In this document: piece after piece, positions 1 to 7,671 of the stretch | Numbering within the stretch: the first letter of the stretch is position 1 | How the letters are laid out: the number at the start of each line of letters is the position of its first letter | Assembly (NCBI RefSeq): GCF_030845195.1 | Contig: NZ_CP132543.1 | Coordinates: forward strand, 637,501 to 701,500 | Origin: Sanyastnella coralliicola | GTDB lineage: Bacteria > Bacteroidota > Bacteroidia > Flavobacteriales_D > Sanyastnellaceae | Direction of reading: 5' to 3' | DNA: 64,000 bases | Made by a program: the position numbers and the translations under genes | Notes under the pieces: model-generated | Seen by the model: the letters and a program-made list of their open reading frames with translations, nothing else | What the model was told of the DNA's origin: nothing | The model's database searches: none

Positions 1-1
1 C

Positions 2-1279
2 GTTGACTTCACTAATCCTAAGGCACGCGACTGGTGGGCAGGACTCTTCAAGGGGCTGATTGCCGAGAACGGAATTCGTGGGATTTGGAACGACATGAAC
101 GAACCGGCCATTTTCGATGTAGAAAGCAAGACATTCCCACCAGATGTGCGACATGACTACGATGGTCATCCTTGTAGTCACCGTAAAGCACACAACGTTT
201 ATGGAATGCAAATGGCTCGAGCTACCTTCCATGGTGTGAAGGAAAATGGTCGTCCTAACAGACCGTTTGTGATCACACGTTCTATGTACAGCGGTGCACA
301 GCGCTATTCTGCAACATGGACTGGAGATAACATCGCCACTTGGGAACACCTTTGGTTAGCAAATATCCAATGCCAACGATTAGCGATTAGTGGTCAGTCT
401 TTGGTGGGATCTGATATTGGTGGATTTACCGAGCATCCGGGCAGTGAGCTCTTTGCGCGTTGGATCCAACTGGGAGTATTCCACCCGATGATGCGTGTGC
501 ATAGTTCTGGTGACCACGGGGAGCAAGAACCATGGTCATTTAGTGATGAGACTACGGATATCTCACGCAAGTTTATTGAACTGCGTTACGAGCTCTTACC
601 GTACTTGTACACTACATTCTGGCAGAATACGCGCTCAGGAATTCCAATGCTTCGTCCATTAGCTTTCTTGGATGCTAGTGATCAGAACGCGTTACATCGA
701 AATGAAGAATTCCTCTATGGTGATCACATTTTGGCTTGTCCGATCGTGGAACCAGGAGCAACCCATCGTTTTATGTACTTGCCGGAAGGTAGATGGTATC
801 AGTACTTCCACAATACAGTGCATAAAGGAGGTCGTGAGATCCAAGTGCAAGCCCCGCTTGATGAAATGCCAATCTTCGTGCGCGCAGGAGCGATTATTCC
901 GATGTATCCGGTGATGCAGTATGTAGGCGAAAAGCCGGTGGAGACGCTTCGCTTACGCACCTACTTTGATACTTCGAAAACGCGCAGCGAACTCTACGAA
1001 GATGCTGGCGATGGATATGAGTACAAGAAGGGCAAGATGAACGTGAAGACCTTCACTCAGAACAGCTCACCGGAGCGTCTGACGATTCATCAGCACGTTT
1101 CAGGAAAATTCAAGACAACATACCAGGAGTATCAATTAGAGCTCATTGGACTTCCATTTGAACCGAAGACTTTGAAGATCGATGATTACGAAGTGGCTGC
1201 GAAGTTTGAGAAGCAAGCAGACGGCAGCTACCACGTGATTGTTGGACATGAATTTGCATCGATCAAGATCTCAGGATAA
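2..1279 (+). CDS. GH31 family alpha-glucosidase, 3' part only
   Basis: The reading frame is open from base 2, so the window cuts off the 5' end and about 425 C-terminal codons remain. Glycoside hydrolase family 31 hallmarks are visible: WNDMNEP around base 86-106 holds the catalytic nucleophile Asp, WTGDN around base 316-330 holds the acid/base Asp, and SDIGGF follows. The rest is the end of the (beta/alpha)8 barrel and the C-terminal beta-sandwich domains. The enzyme hydrolyses terminal alpha-glucosidic bonds; exact substrate (maltose, isomaltose, xyloside) cannot be told. The next gene is a convergent sugar-kinase-like gene, which fits carbohydrate use but proves nothing. Confidence 0.93.
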   Translation, partial: VDFTNPKARDWWAGLFKGLIAENGIRGIWNDMNEPAIFDVESKTFPPDVRHDYDGHPCSHRKAHNVYGMQMARATFHGVKENGRPNRPFVITRSMYSGAQRYSATWTGDNIATWEHLWLANIQCQRLAISGQSLVGSDIGGFTEHPGSELFARWIQLGVFHPMMRVHSSGDHGEQEPWSFSDETTDISRKFIELRYELLPYLYTTFWQNTRSGIPMLRPLAFLDASDQNALHRNEEFLYGDHILACPIVEPGATHRFMYLPEGRWYQYFHNTVHKGGREIQVQAPLDEMPIFVRAGAIIPMYPVMQYVGEKPVETLRLRTYFDTSKTRSELYEDAGDGYEYKKGKMNVKTFTQNSSPERLTIHQHVSGKFKTTYQEYQLELIGLPFEPKTLKIDDYEVAAKFEKQADGSYHVIVGHEFASIKISG

Positions 1280-1300
1280 GGATCGGGTACAACTAAGAAG

Positions 1301-1334
1301 GCCATCTCATTCGTAAGGAAGAGGTGGCTTTTTT
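1301..1334 (+). terminator. Intrinsic terminator after the GH31 gene
   Basis: GCCATCTC pairs with GAGGTGGC (one G-U) and is followed by a run of six T. It sits between convergent genes and reaches the stop codon of the kinase on the other strand. Confidence 0.75.
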
Positions 1335-2331
1335 ATTTGAAATCGGGATATGCTCCTCTGATCATTTGCTCTGTTTCGTCGAGCGATTTGAAGACCTCGA
1401 ATGTTGGTCCTTGTGTACGCTGGGCACCCAATGCGTTGGCGTACATAGCTGCCATGATGAAATTGTCTCCTCCGTCCTTCAGTCCATATGCAAGACCTCC
1501 GGCAAAAGAGTCTCCGCAACCTGTCGTATCAACGACGTTTTCCATGTAAATGGAAGGGACAAAGTCTTCTTTGAGTTGGCCGTGTTCCTTAGTAAAAACC
1601 TTACAGCCGCTTGAGTCCGTGGTAACGATGACTGATTTTGGTCCTCGATCGAGCACGTAGTCAGCCATAGGGGCGAGGTGCTTTTGATCTAGATCATCCA
1701 GAACGTCAGTGAGTTCGCTTTCATCGTACTCATGTTTGTACCAAGTGCACCAAGACTCTTCAAGGTTCATTTTTAGCACATCGATGTAGGGAATCCATAG
1801 GTCTCGTTCTACCCAGAACTTTTTGTGTCGGTCACCCCCAATGGTCATGGTGTGTGTTGGTCCGTGAGCATCAAAAATGATTGTTCCTTGACTGTGCTCT
1901 TTCAGGTATTTGAGTGTATCCAAGGTGATTTCATGATCTGTAATAGGCACAAACACGAAGGCGTCGCAATCTAGGTACGGAGCCATGTCTTTGGGCGTAA
2001 TTGGATTCATGAAAGCTGTTTGTTTCTCCACTCTCAAGTTCTGATCTAAAAAGCGCAGGGAGATCACGTCTCCGCTATCTTCTTCATCTGAGACTCCAGA
2101 AACATCAATGGCAGGGTAGGGCGCAAAAAGCTCTTGCACTGGGGCCATATCTACCTTACGGATATGTGTTACTGGATAGACTGTTCCTTTCCCTTGAAGC
2201 AACTGTGCAAGCCCAATGGTGGGGTGCGTAATACAACCATACTTCTCAATCACTTCGCCACGGTGTGTGGTGATGTGATCTCGAGGTGTGGGACCGATAA
2301 CGGCGATTTTGTATTGCTTTTGTTGTTCCAT
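1333..2331 (-). CDS. PfkB/ribokinase-family carbohydrate kinase
   Basis: 332 aa cytosolic kinase. The PfkB signature 2 motif DTTGCGDSFAGG lies at residues 268-279 with catalytic Asp274; a Gly-rich N-terminal strand (VIGPTPRDH) starts the fold. The family phosphorylates sugars or nucleosides with ATP; no specific substrate can be named, as the substrate-binding N-terminal part (residues 10-60) does not match a subgroup I recognise. Convergent with the GH31 gene. ATG at 2331 follows a long non-coding stretch and gives normal family length. Confidence 0.85.
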   Translation of the reverse strand: MEQQKQYKIAVIGPTPRDHITTHRGEVIEKYGCITHPTIGLAQLLQGKGTVYPVTHIRKVDMAPVQELFAPYPAIDVSGVSDEEDSGDVISLRFLDQNLRVEKQTAFMNPITPKDMAPYLDCDAFVFVPITDHEITLDTLKYLKEHSQGTIIFDAHGPTHTMTIGGDRHKKFWVERDLWIPYIDVLKMNLEESWCTWYKHEYDESELTDVLDDLDQKHLAPMADYVLDRGPKSVIVTTDSSGCKVFTKEHGQLKEDFVPSIYMENVVDTTGCGDSFAGGLAYGLKDGGDNFIMAAMYANALGAQRTQGPTFEVFKSLDETEQMIRGAYPDFK

Positions 2332-2469
2332 GAGGGGCTCAAGAAAAGCGTATTACACGCTTCAAAATCATCTAGTTGACTAAGATCGTGTAGAAAATCG
2401 AAAATTCCTATAGGGCGCAAATTGCGCGCTAAGTGTTTGTTTTACACAGTATGGTCGAATCTATCAATG

Positions 2470-3084
2470 TTATGAGTTTCGGAAATATTCTTGCAGTTCA
2501 GGAATAGCCTGTACTAATAGCGCTAAAAAGCTAGTGTCCATCCTAAATCTGATGGCATTCAATCCGTATTGAACTAATACCTGCTCACTGTATGTGCTGT
2601 GCCCCCAGTTTCCGTCCAGAAGGAATTGATAGGAACGATCAATTTTGGCAACTTCTTCGAGTGTTAACTGGAATCGATCACCATGAATCAGCGTGTAATA
2701 GCGACCGTTTTCTTTTACGAATGCAATAGAATCCAAGACGTATGACCAACATCCGATTCCAAAAACCAGCATCTTGAGCTCTTGGTTTTCTTCAATATCT
2801 GAAAGAATTGGAATAAGCGTGAGTGCTGAATCCCAATGAGCAAGTTCAAGCTGTTCTGTTGTCCATTCTGCATATTGACTTGGGTAACACCAAGCACCTA
2901 AGCTGCGAGTATCTATGATATGCTCCAAGGAGTCTATCTCGTTTAGTGTGTCGTACCATTCTTGCAGCAATCGATCCTCTTCGGATTGTGCGTTAGATAA
3001 GATTGGTAGCAGGAGAGAAAGCCCAAGCAGCAGGTGTGAGACTGAATGAAGGCTTGGGTGAAATCGAGAGAAAGAAGTGGTCAT
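2470..3084 (-). CDS. Hypothetical secreted protein
   Basis: 204 aa with an N-terminal signal peptide: hydrophobic stretch at about residues 14-30 ending in SNAQS, a likely signal peptidase I site. No known domain recognised. The mature part is acidic, with several Trp and Tyr. Last host gene before the prophage's left end. Probably periplasmic or surface-exposed; function unknown. Confidence 0.7.
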   Translation of the reverse strand: MTTSFSRFHPSLHSVSHLLLGLSLLLPILSNAQSEEDRLLQEWYDTLNEIDSLEHIIDTRSLGAWCYPSQYAEWTTEQLELAHWDSALTLIPILSDIEENQELKMLVFGIGCWSYVLDSIAFVKENGRYYTLIHGDRFQLTLEEVAKIDRSYQFLLDGNWGHSTYSEQVLVQYGLNAIRFRMDTSFLALLVQAIPELQEYFRNS

Positions 3085-3172
3085 GTTGTTAGAGTTAGGA
3101 TAAAAACACCGCTTCCGTTCAAGGTTTTGAAGGACATTGTATACCTAACGAGCTGGCGACATCTTTGAGTAT

Positions 3173-3202
3173 AAAAAAGGCACCTAACAAGGCGCCTTTT
3201 TT
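3173..3202 (-). terminator. Terminator originally belonging to tRNA-Arg, now orphaned
   Basis: Read on the minus strand, GGCGCCT pairs with AGGTGCC (one G-U) followed by six T. It lies immediately outside the left att core, in the direction in which the tRNA at 38790-38863 is transcribed. Before integration it would have sat right after the tRNA; the prophage now separates the two by 35.6 kb. Confidence 0.7.
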
Positions 3203-3223
3203 GCGATCCCACAGGGACTCGAA
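3203..3223. repeat. attL core (21-bp direct repeat)
   Basis: Identical over 21 bp to 38789-38809, the 3' end of tRNA-Arg (discriminator, acceptor 3' strand and part of the T arm). Identity stops at both outer edges (T/A to the left, T/C to the right). Confidence 0.95.
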
Positions 3224-3275
3224 TATAGTGGTTTAAACTATTGAAAAACAGTGAAATAAGAGTTGATTATATTCT

Positions 3276-3304
3276 AGTGGGGCATTTCCAAAAGTGCCGG
3301 GGCA
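3276..3304. promoter_or_regulatory. Candidate integrase arm-type sites, left arm
   Basis: AGTGGGGCAT at 3276-3285 and a degenerate copy AGTGCCGGGGCAT at 3292-3304. The same AGTGGGGCAT word occurs beside the right end at 38663-38672 (with GTGGGGCAT at 38653-38661). Repeats of one short word in both arms, about 50-130 bp from each att core, are typical of arm-type binding sites of tyrosine integrases. Confidence 0.5.
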
Positions 3305-3306
3305 TG

Positions 3307-3335
3307 AAAAAGGCTCCGCCGTTGCGGAGCCTTTC
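3307..3335. terminator. Bidirectional terminator at left end of prophage
   Basis: GGCTCCGC-CGTT-GCGGAGCC, a perfect 8-bp stem, with A-run before and T-run after, so it can stop transcription from either side. It ends the leftward 4702-3384 transcript. Confidence 0.8.
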
Positions 3336-3383
3336 TGCCTTTGGTAAACCTTAACCAAAACCAAACTAACTGCTTACTTCCAT

Positions 3384-4124
3384 TCAACAGACACGTGGAA
3401 GGAAGTCTCTTAAATCGCTTACTGTGATCTTCATGTCCTGGTTGTGATCAAATTCACTTGGGAAATGGAGATACTGGAACGAGGTATAGTCTTCTGGCGG
3501 TGTTGTAGTGATCACCGTTACAGCGTCGAAAAGGTCAATTGGGCCTTCGCACTGTTCAATGTTTTCATCGTTATAGGATAACCATGCGGGCTCGGTTCGA
3601 CTATATAAAGCATCTTTGACCGGATCGTAGATTGATAGCTTCAAATAGCCTCCGCCGTCACAGGGTAGATCGAACTCACTCATAGAGGGATTGAATCCTT
3701 CGGCTACAGTTTCGAATGTATTTCCGTCAGAACTCCATTGCCATGTGTAATAGAAGAGATTCTGCACAGCTTCGGGTTCCAGGTCTAATCGTGCTCCATT
3801 CAATACGGAGACATTTCCAATTTGAGTCCCCCCAACTCCAATGTCTTGATGAAAGTTGTTGAAACATGGAATAATCTCTTGAGCTTCTGAGTAATCCTTA
3901 CTGTAGAACTGGAGGAATGTGCCCAGATCTGAGAATGTGTAGCAGTCGCCCTCTGCTTCTTTTGAGAGGTAGAAGTCAACGCTGTCTGCGGTGAATGATT
4001 TTTCCGCATTAACTACGGAGGTGACAATCGGGTCTGAAGCATCAGTGCTTTTGACACAGGACGCGAATAGAAACGACGCTAAGCAGGCCATGAATAAGGC
4101 CAGAAATGGAATACGAGATTTCAT
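3384..4124 (-). CDS. Phage-encoded lipoprotein with PKD/dockerin-like features
   Basis: 246 aa. Signal peptide with lipobox LFASC, lipidated Cys23. The mature part resembles Bacteroidota surface proteins: a WQWSSDGNTF stretch (Ig-like fold) and a C-terminal DHNQDMKITVSDL segment like the calcium-binding loop of dockerin-type repeats. Overlaps the upstream holin-like gene by 4 bp (ATGA), so the two are likely co-translated. As a lipoprotein expressed from a prophage edge it could act in lysogenic conversion or superinfection exclusion, or take part in lysis as an outer-membrane component (spanin-like role); neither is shown. Confidence 0.7.
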   Translation of the reverse strand: MKSRIPFLALFMACLASFLFASCVKSTDASDPIVTSVVNAEKSFTADSVDFYLSKEAEGDCYTFSDLGTFLQFYSKDYSEAQEIIPCFNNFHQDIGVGGTQIGNVSVLNGARLDLEPEAVQNLFYYTWQWSSDGNTFETVAEGFNPSMSEFDLPCDGGGYLKLSIYDPVKDALYSRTEPAWLSYNDENIEQCEGPIDLFDAVTVITTTPPEDYTSFQYLHFPSEFDHNQDMKITVSDLRDFLPRVC

Positions 4125-4702
4125 TTTTGATTTGGATTTTTATTGTTTGACATAAAGCGGTTCTTGAATGCTGAACCAGCTGAACTTCCGAAGTAGTAGG
4201 CGTATACCTGAATGAACACTGTAGCCAACGCTCCAATGAGCATGTGGGCAAGTGATTGAGAACCTTCGTCTAGGTTCGCAACGACACCGGACAGGAAGAG
4301 GAATATGACACCCAAGAACCCCAGAGGCGCAATGAACGCAAGGATGTTCTGAGTGAGGTTCTTTCGGCCCGCTGTTACTTTAGCTGCTTCTAGCTCCCGA
4401 GCAGAGTCTCTGTCCTCAGCGTCTATACGTGCTCGTTCAGTCTGGAACTTCTCTAGCTCTGTTTCAAATTCGAGTTGCTTTAGGGCCAACTCATGCGCTA
4501 GTTGCTGCTTTAAAGTTTTGTCTTCCTCAGTCTTAGGTTCAAAACCATCAATCTTCAAGCCGACAGCGTCCAGAACACCAGAAACTTTGCCACCTAGCAA
4601 CACCTCATCGGCAAGCTTAGCAACACCTGGTACAACCTTTCCTGCCTTAGATAAGAACTGTCCAAAGCCCGTTTCCTTAAATGGTTTTTTCTCCTTTTCC
4701 AT
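4121..4702 (-). CDS. Holin-like phage membrane protein
   Basis: 193 aa. Residues 1-70 form a Gly-rich start and linker, 70-125 a charged helical segment, then two membrane segments (about 130-155 and 165-187) ending in YYFGSSAGS. That YYFGSS ending is characteristic of a 3TM-type holin family seen in phages and gene transfer agents. Its promoter at 4707-4737 lies so close to the ATG that the mRNA would have almost no leader. It is far from the endolysin (9549-10007), next to which another holin candidate lies. Confidence 0.65.
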   Translation of the reverse strand: MEKEKKPFKETGFGQFLSKAGKVVPGVAKLADEVLLGGKVSGVLDAVGLKIDGFEPKTEEDKTLKQQLAHELALKQLEFETELEKFQTERARIDAEDRDSARELEAAKVTAGRKNLTQNILAFIAPLGFLGVIFLFLSGVVANLDEGSQSLAHMLIGALATVFIQVYAYYFGSSAGSAFKNRFMSNNKNPNQK

Positions 4703-4706
4703 GTTT

Positions 4707-4798
4707 CAAATGTACTGAATAACAATACAAAAGCAATATTTAAGAGCAAATAAATAGTGCTGAATGTTGCAAATATGCAATATTGTACAATACATTTG
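4707..4798. promoter_or_regulatory. Divergent promoters with TTGC/GCAA operators (site 1)
   Basis: Minus strand: ATTG (4734-4737), 19-nt spacer, TACATTTG (4707-4714) for the holin-like gene. Plus strand: GTTG (4766-4769), 21-nt spacer, TACATTTG (4791-4798) for the XRE gene. Both fit the Bacteroidota -33/-7 pattern. TTGCAAATATGCAATA at 4767-4782 lies between -33 and -7 of the rightward promoter and recurs exactly at 9431-9446. ATTGTACAAT (4782-4791) is a further palindrome. The layout predicts repression by a phage regulator. Confidence 0.65.
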
Positions 4799-4817
4799 TT
4801 GCAACAGAGAGACACCT

Positions 4818-5036
4818 ATGTGCAATCCACCATTCAGTTTTAAGGAGATGATTTTGAGGAGGAGAGAGGAATTGAACCTTACTCAAAAAGAGCTTGCGGA
4901 TAAGGCCGGAGTCAATGTTTCTACGGTTCACAGAATCGAGAGCATTACTTCCGTGACTAGTTCAACGCTTGGCAACCTGCAAAAGGTGCTTACCGCATTA
5001 GGGCTGTGCTTGAAGATGGAGGAGTGTGATGAGTAA
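4818..5036 (+). CDS. XRE-family (Cro/CI-type) transcriptional regulator
   Basis: 72 aa, a single helix-turn-helix domain: residues 11-60 contain LNLTQKELADKAGVNVSTVHRIE, the typical helix 2-turn-helix 3 pattern. An upstream ATG at 4764 is in frame, but it lies inside the promoter and operator (4766-4798), so the ATG at 4818 is preferred. Likely autoregulated through that operator. It is one of two candidates for the repressor that reads the TTGC/GCAA sites; the other is 26682-27041. Confidence 0.85.
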   Translation: MCNPPFSFKEMILRRREELNLTQKELADKAGVNVSTVHRIESITSVTSSTLGNLQKVLTALGLCLKMEECDE

Positions 5037-5271
5037 GGTCGAGGAAACTATTGCTTATCGATTGACAAGATGGGTTATAGCAATAGGTTCAAAGTTGCTT
5101 TTGAATTACCTCATCTGGTCATTCATCCTTTGGGATCTCGCTGTATGGACCTGGAATCCAATCCAGAGAAGTGGATTGGTGCTGAGCGTGGTACTCACGT
5201 TCACTGCAGGTGCAATGACGAAATGGAAACGAAAAACGAAAAGTGATGAACAGAACTTCAATGGGTCTTGA
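5029..5271 (+). CDS. Small two-helix membrane protein
   Basis: 80 aa with hydrophobic segments near residues 15-40 and 45-62 and a basic C-terminus. ATG at 5029 overlaps the end of the XRE gene; a GTG at 5026 is also possible. Operonic with its neighbours. Function unknown; in this place it may alter the host envelope. Confidence 0.55.
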   Translation: MSKVEETIAYRLTRWVIAIGSKLLLNYLIWSFILWDLAVWTWNPIQRSGLVLSVVLTFTAGAMTKWKRKTKSDEQNFNGS

Positions 5272-5566
5272 CCCCGGCGGACCTTTTCTGCCGGTACAAA
5301 AGTTGAGCAGATCAGAGCGCGAAAGCGTTCACTCGATCACTTCGAAAGTGGTTGACATAGTCAAGCAATCTCGACTTGATAATTGCTGGATAGCTGTTGT
5401 GGCCGCACCTCCATATAGAGACGGCATCTATGTGGCTAAAGCAAAAGACCGAATCCTAGGCTTTTTTAAGATGAGAAGTGGGGTCGTGGTGAAATCAAAG
5501 GATGATGGGTGGCACATTTCAGAGGCTACGCACTACCATCGCTTACCGGATAATCAACTCTTATGA
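5243..5566 (+). CDS. Hypothetical phage protein
   Basis: 107 aa, overlapping the previous gene by 29 bp and the next by 4 bp, as expected of a packed phage operon. The first about 20 residues may not be translated; an ATG at 5261 is an alternative start. No known domain recognised. Confidence 0.5.
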   Translation: MMNRTSMGLDPGGPFLPVQKLSRSERESVHSITSKVVDIVKQSRLDNCWIAVVAAPPYRDGIYVAKAKDRILGFFKMRSGVVVKSKDDGWHISEATHYHRLPDNQLL

Positions 5567-6474
5567 AAGCTCTATTCCTACCAGGAGGAGGCACAAAGAT
5601 TGCCGGAATCCTAGGCGCAGCTGAATGCGTTGTTAAGCGCCACAAATTCAAACCAGATGTAGTCGCTGGATTATCTGCAGGAGCGATTCTTACCCCAGTT
5701 GTAGCGCTTGATCGATTCGAGAAAGCGAAGGAGGTGATTTTCGACCTGAAGGTTAAAGACTTCTTTGAGTGTCCACCAGTGAAGGACAATGGGAAGATGA
5801 CTGCTACTGCGGTTTATAGAGGGCTGCGAGGGAAACACTCGCTGGGTATAATGGGCTCAGCCTTTGAGAAGACCCTTGCGAAGGTCATTGATTGGAAGAC
5901 CTGGGAGTTTGACATTGCTACTTCAGGTGTTGAGGCTTTTTGTCAAACCGTCAACGCATCAGACGGAACAGCTGTTCTACACTCATTGAACAGAATGTCG
6001 GATTTTCGAGCAATCAAAGCCATTCTATCCAGCGCTTCTATCCCGGTCTTTGCTGAAGGCGCAGACGGTGAGGATTTTAGTTTTTGGACGAGTGGTCTTC
6101 ACCTAGATGGGGGGCTAAGGAATCACACACCATCAACAAGAGTTCTCGAAAGCTTCGACCAGCCATACTCAGAGGTAGTCAGTATTTACAGTAGACCGGT
6201 GTCTTTCATTAATGCCATAGATCATACATGGGAACCAGGTAATGTTTTGGATATAGCAGAGCGCTCCTTGGAGATTCTAATGATGGAAGTCTCTAAGAGA
6301 GACGCAGAACGTGAACGCGAAATCTGCGAGAAAAAGCGTATTCCACTCACTCAAATATTCCTAGACCTACCTCAGAATGGATTCTACGACACCGATAATC
6401 TAGGCCGCTCTTATCAAGACGGATTCAAACAGGCTGAGGAAGCTATGTCTAGAAGAAAGGAGGGCGCGGTATGA
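5563..6474 (+). CDS. Patatin-like phospholipase
   Basis: 303 aa. Gly-rich oxyanion loop GGGTKIAG (residues 8-15), nucleophile elbow GLSAG (36-40, Ser38) and DGG (182-184, Asp182) give the Ser-Asp dyad of the patatin family, in normal order and spacing. No signal peptide, so it acts in the cytoplasm unless lysis frees it. Patatins deacylate phospholipids. In defence systems (CapV and relatives) patatins act as membrane-destroying effectors; here no CD-NTase or other partner gene is adjacent, so a role in lysis, virulence or exclusion is equally open. Overlaps both neighbours by 4 bp. Confidence 0.9.
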   Translation: MKALFLPGGGTKIAGILGAAECVVKRHKFKPDVVAGLSAGAILTPVVALDRFEKAKEVIFDLKVKDFFECPPVKDNGKMTATAVYRGLRGKHSLGIMGSAFEKTLAKVIDWKTWEFDIATSGVEAFCQTVNASDGTAVLHSLNRMSDFRAIKAILSSASIPVFAEGADGEDFSFWTSGLHLDGGLRNHTPSTRVLESFDQPYSEVVSIYSRPVSFINAIDHTWEPGNVLDIAERSLEILMMEVSKRDAEREREICEKKRIPLTQIFLDLPQNGFYDTDNLGRSYQDGFKQAEEAMSRRKEGAV

Positions 6475-6722
6475 GTTACTTCAGAATTGTAAAGGGAGAG
6501 GGTATAGAGGTGCTGGTGATGCCGAACATTGAAAAGGATGAACCAGGTGTGCTTCTTATATGGTTCCCGACGATCGACGAAGGGGTTAAGATCACCATGG
6601 GATACAACTCATGGGAAGAGGCGGAGGAGGCTCTGAAGAGACTCACGGACGAGGATATAATCTCATTTATCAAAAACATGGTTCCACCTGAAATACTCGA
6701 GTACTATGCCAATGCCAGTTGA
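6471..6722 (+). CDS. Small acidic protein following the patatin gene
   Basis: 83 aa, acidic, predicted alpha/beta. Starts on the ATGA overlap with the patatin stop, so it is probably translationally coupled and may be a partner or inhibitor of it; this is inference from position. No domain recognised. Confidence 0.6.
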   Translation: MSYFRIVKGEGIEVLVMPNIEKDEPGVLLIWFPTIDEGVKITMGYNSWEEAEEALKRLTDEDIISFIKNMVPPEILEYYANAS

Positions 6723-7425
6723 ACCACCTAAATACAGGTTGAGAGTGTTCTCTTGGTTTGTGTTCGGATTGGGGGTGTTCATTTTCGTATTGAACCTCAT
6801 CGCCTTGAGCGCACAATCACAAACCTGTGACAACCCAATTGAACTAGGAACGGAAGGACCTTACATGGATTGCTTTGAGGCTCCACTGGAGGTTAGTGAT
6901 CCTTACTCATCATCGTGCCCAAGCTGGTACTTCGGTGGAGGCTATTGGCTTCGATTCGAATCTCTAGGAGACCTACCAGTGTCGATCCAGGTAACCTCAT
7001 CTATCGACTACACCTTTTCACCAGAGGAACCTCATGTATGGTGTCACATGACTGTCTATAGTTCATGTGAAAGTGATCCTGTATGGGGTACTACTGCATG
7101 CGGGCTTGACCTCCCTGCAGTTTTGTCAACAACGGCGCCTGGTAGGTCGTACTACGTTGACTTAGATCTACCGGCAGGAACCTACTGGATTATGATTGGG
7201 AATGTAGGGGTTAGCCCTAGCCCTTCAGAGGACATTGAGGGGTGCTTTCAGATATCCGTATTCAACCAGAGCTTCCTTGACTTAGAAGAGGAGGAAATCA
7301 TTGTTGATGATCCAGTGATGATGCAAGCAATGGGTAAAGCAAGAAAGATTTACACGCCGGAAGGGATGTTCATCGAGACCCCCATTGGCACATTTGATTT
7401 AACAGGAAGGAGGGTTGGATTCTGA
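6706..7425 (+). CDS. Secreted or membrane-anchored protein with bacterial pre-peptidase-like fold
   Basis: 239 aa. One N-terminal hydrophobic helix (about residues 14-36) ending in SAQSQT, signal peptide or anchor. The mature part starts CDNPIELGTEG and contains YYVDLDLPAGTYWIMI, a pattern of pre-peptidase C-terminal-type beta-sandwiches in Bacteroidota. The end (TPIGTFDLTGRRVGF) resembles the core of a type A T9SS sorting domain but is cut short, lacking the final strands. ATG at 6706 or 6712. Possibly a host-derived cargo gene displayed on the lysogen. Confidence 0.6.
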   Translation: MPMPVEPPKYRLRVFSWFVFGLGVFIFVLNLIALSAQSQTCDNPIELGTEGPYMDCFEAPLEVSDPYSSSCPSWYFGGGYWLRFESLGDLPVSIQVTSSIDYTFSPEEPHVWCHMTVYSSCESDPVWGTTACGLDLPAVLSTTAPGRSYYVDLDLPAGTYWIMIGNVGVSPSPSEDIEGCFQISVFNQSFLDLEEEEIIVDDPVMMQAMGKARKIYTPEGMFIETPIGTFDLTGRRVGF

Positions 7426-7589
7426 TGGAAGGGAATAACTGTAGCAACCCCTATGGATGCGCATGCTTTGAGGCTAATGGTTTCTCTGATCAGCAATGCA
7501 AATATTGGCGGTTCTCCTTAGGATGTCAGTTTCAAGGTGATGTAACTGAGAATTGCGAGAAATGCGGTAAACCAAAAGACCTGCACTAG
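7425..7589 (+). CDS. 54-aa cysteine-rich mini-protein (zinc-ribbon-like)
   Basis: Starts on a TGATG overlap with the preceding gene. The short product has Cys in the pattern C-x5-C-x-C near the start, two single Cys in the middle, and C-x2-C (NCEKCGK) at the end, which looks like a metal-binding knuckle. Too short for usual gene finders. Packing and composition support it being real; function unknown. Confidence 0.5.
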   Translation: MEGNNCSNPYGCACFEANGFSDQQCKYWRFSLGCQFQGDVTENCEKCGKPKDLH

Positions 7590-7660
7590 GCAGAACGGTT
7601 TTGGGTTTCATCATGTCCATTCCACACCCAAGGGGAGTTCGATTCTCCCCGCTGCCTCCA
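7589..7660 (+). other. tRNA-like element (T arm, acceptor end and CCA; no normal D or anticodon arm)
   Basis: The 3' half is tRNA-like: GGGAG-TTCGATT-CTCCC is a proper T arm with the TTCRANY loop, then an acceptor strand ending CTGCC-T-CCA at 7660. GGCAG at 7589-7593 pairs with CTGCC. The middle lacks a D arm, and only a TTGGGT/ACCCAA stem with a 19-nt loop fits where the anticodon arm should be. Either a decayed phage tRNA, a tRNA mimic, or the 3' end of a foreign tRNA kept from an old integration event. Confidence 0.5.
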
Positions 7661-7671
7661 AAACACACACC

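Noticed and set aside
4764-4817. N-terminal extension of the XRE regulator from the ATG at 4764
   Set aside because: The segment covers the -33/-7 boxes and operator; the extra residues are not HTH-like.
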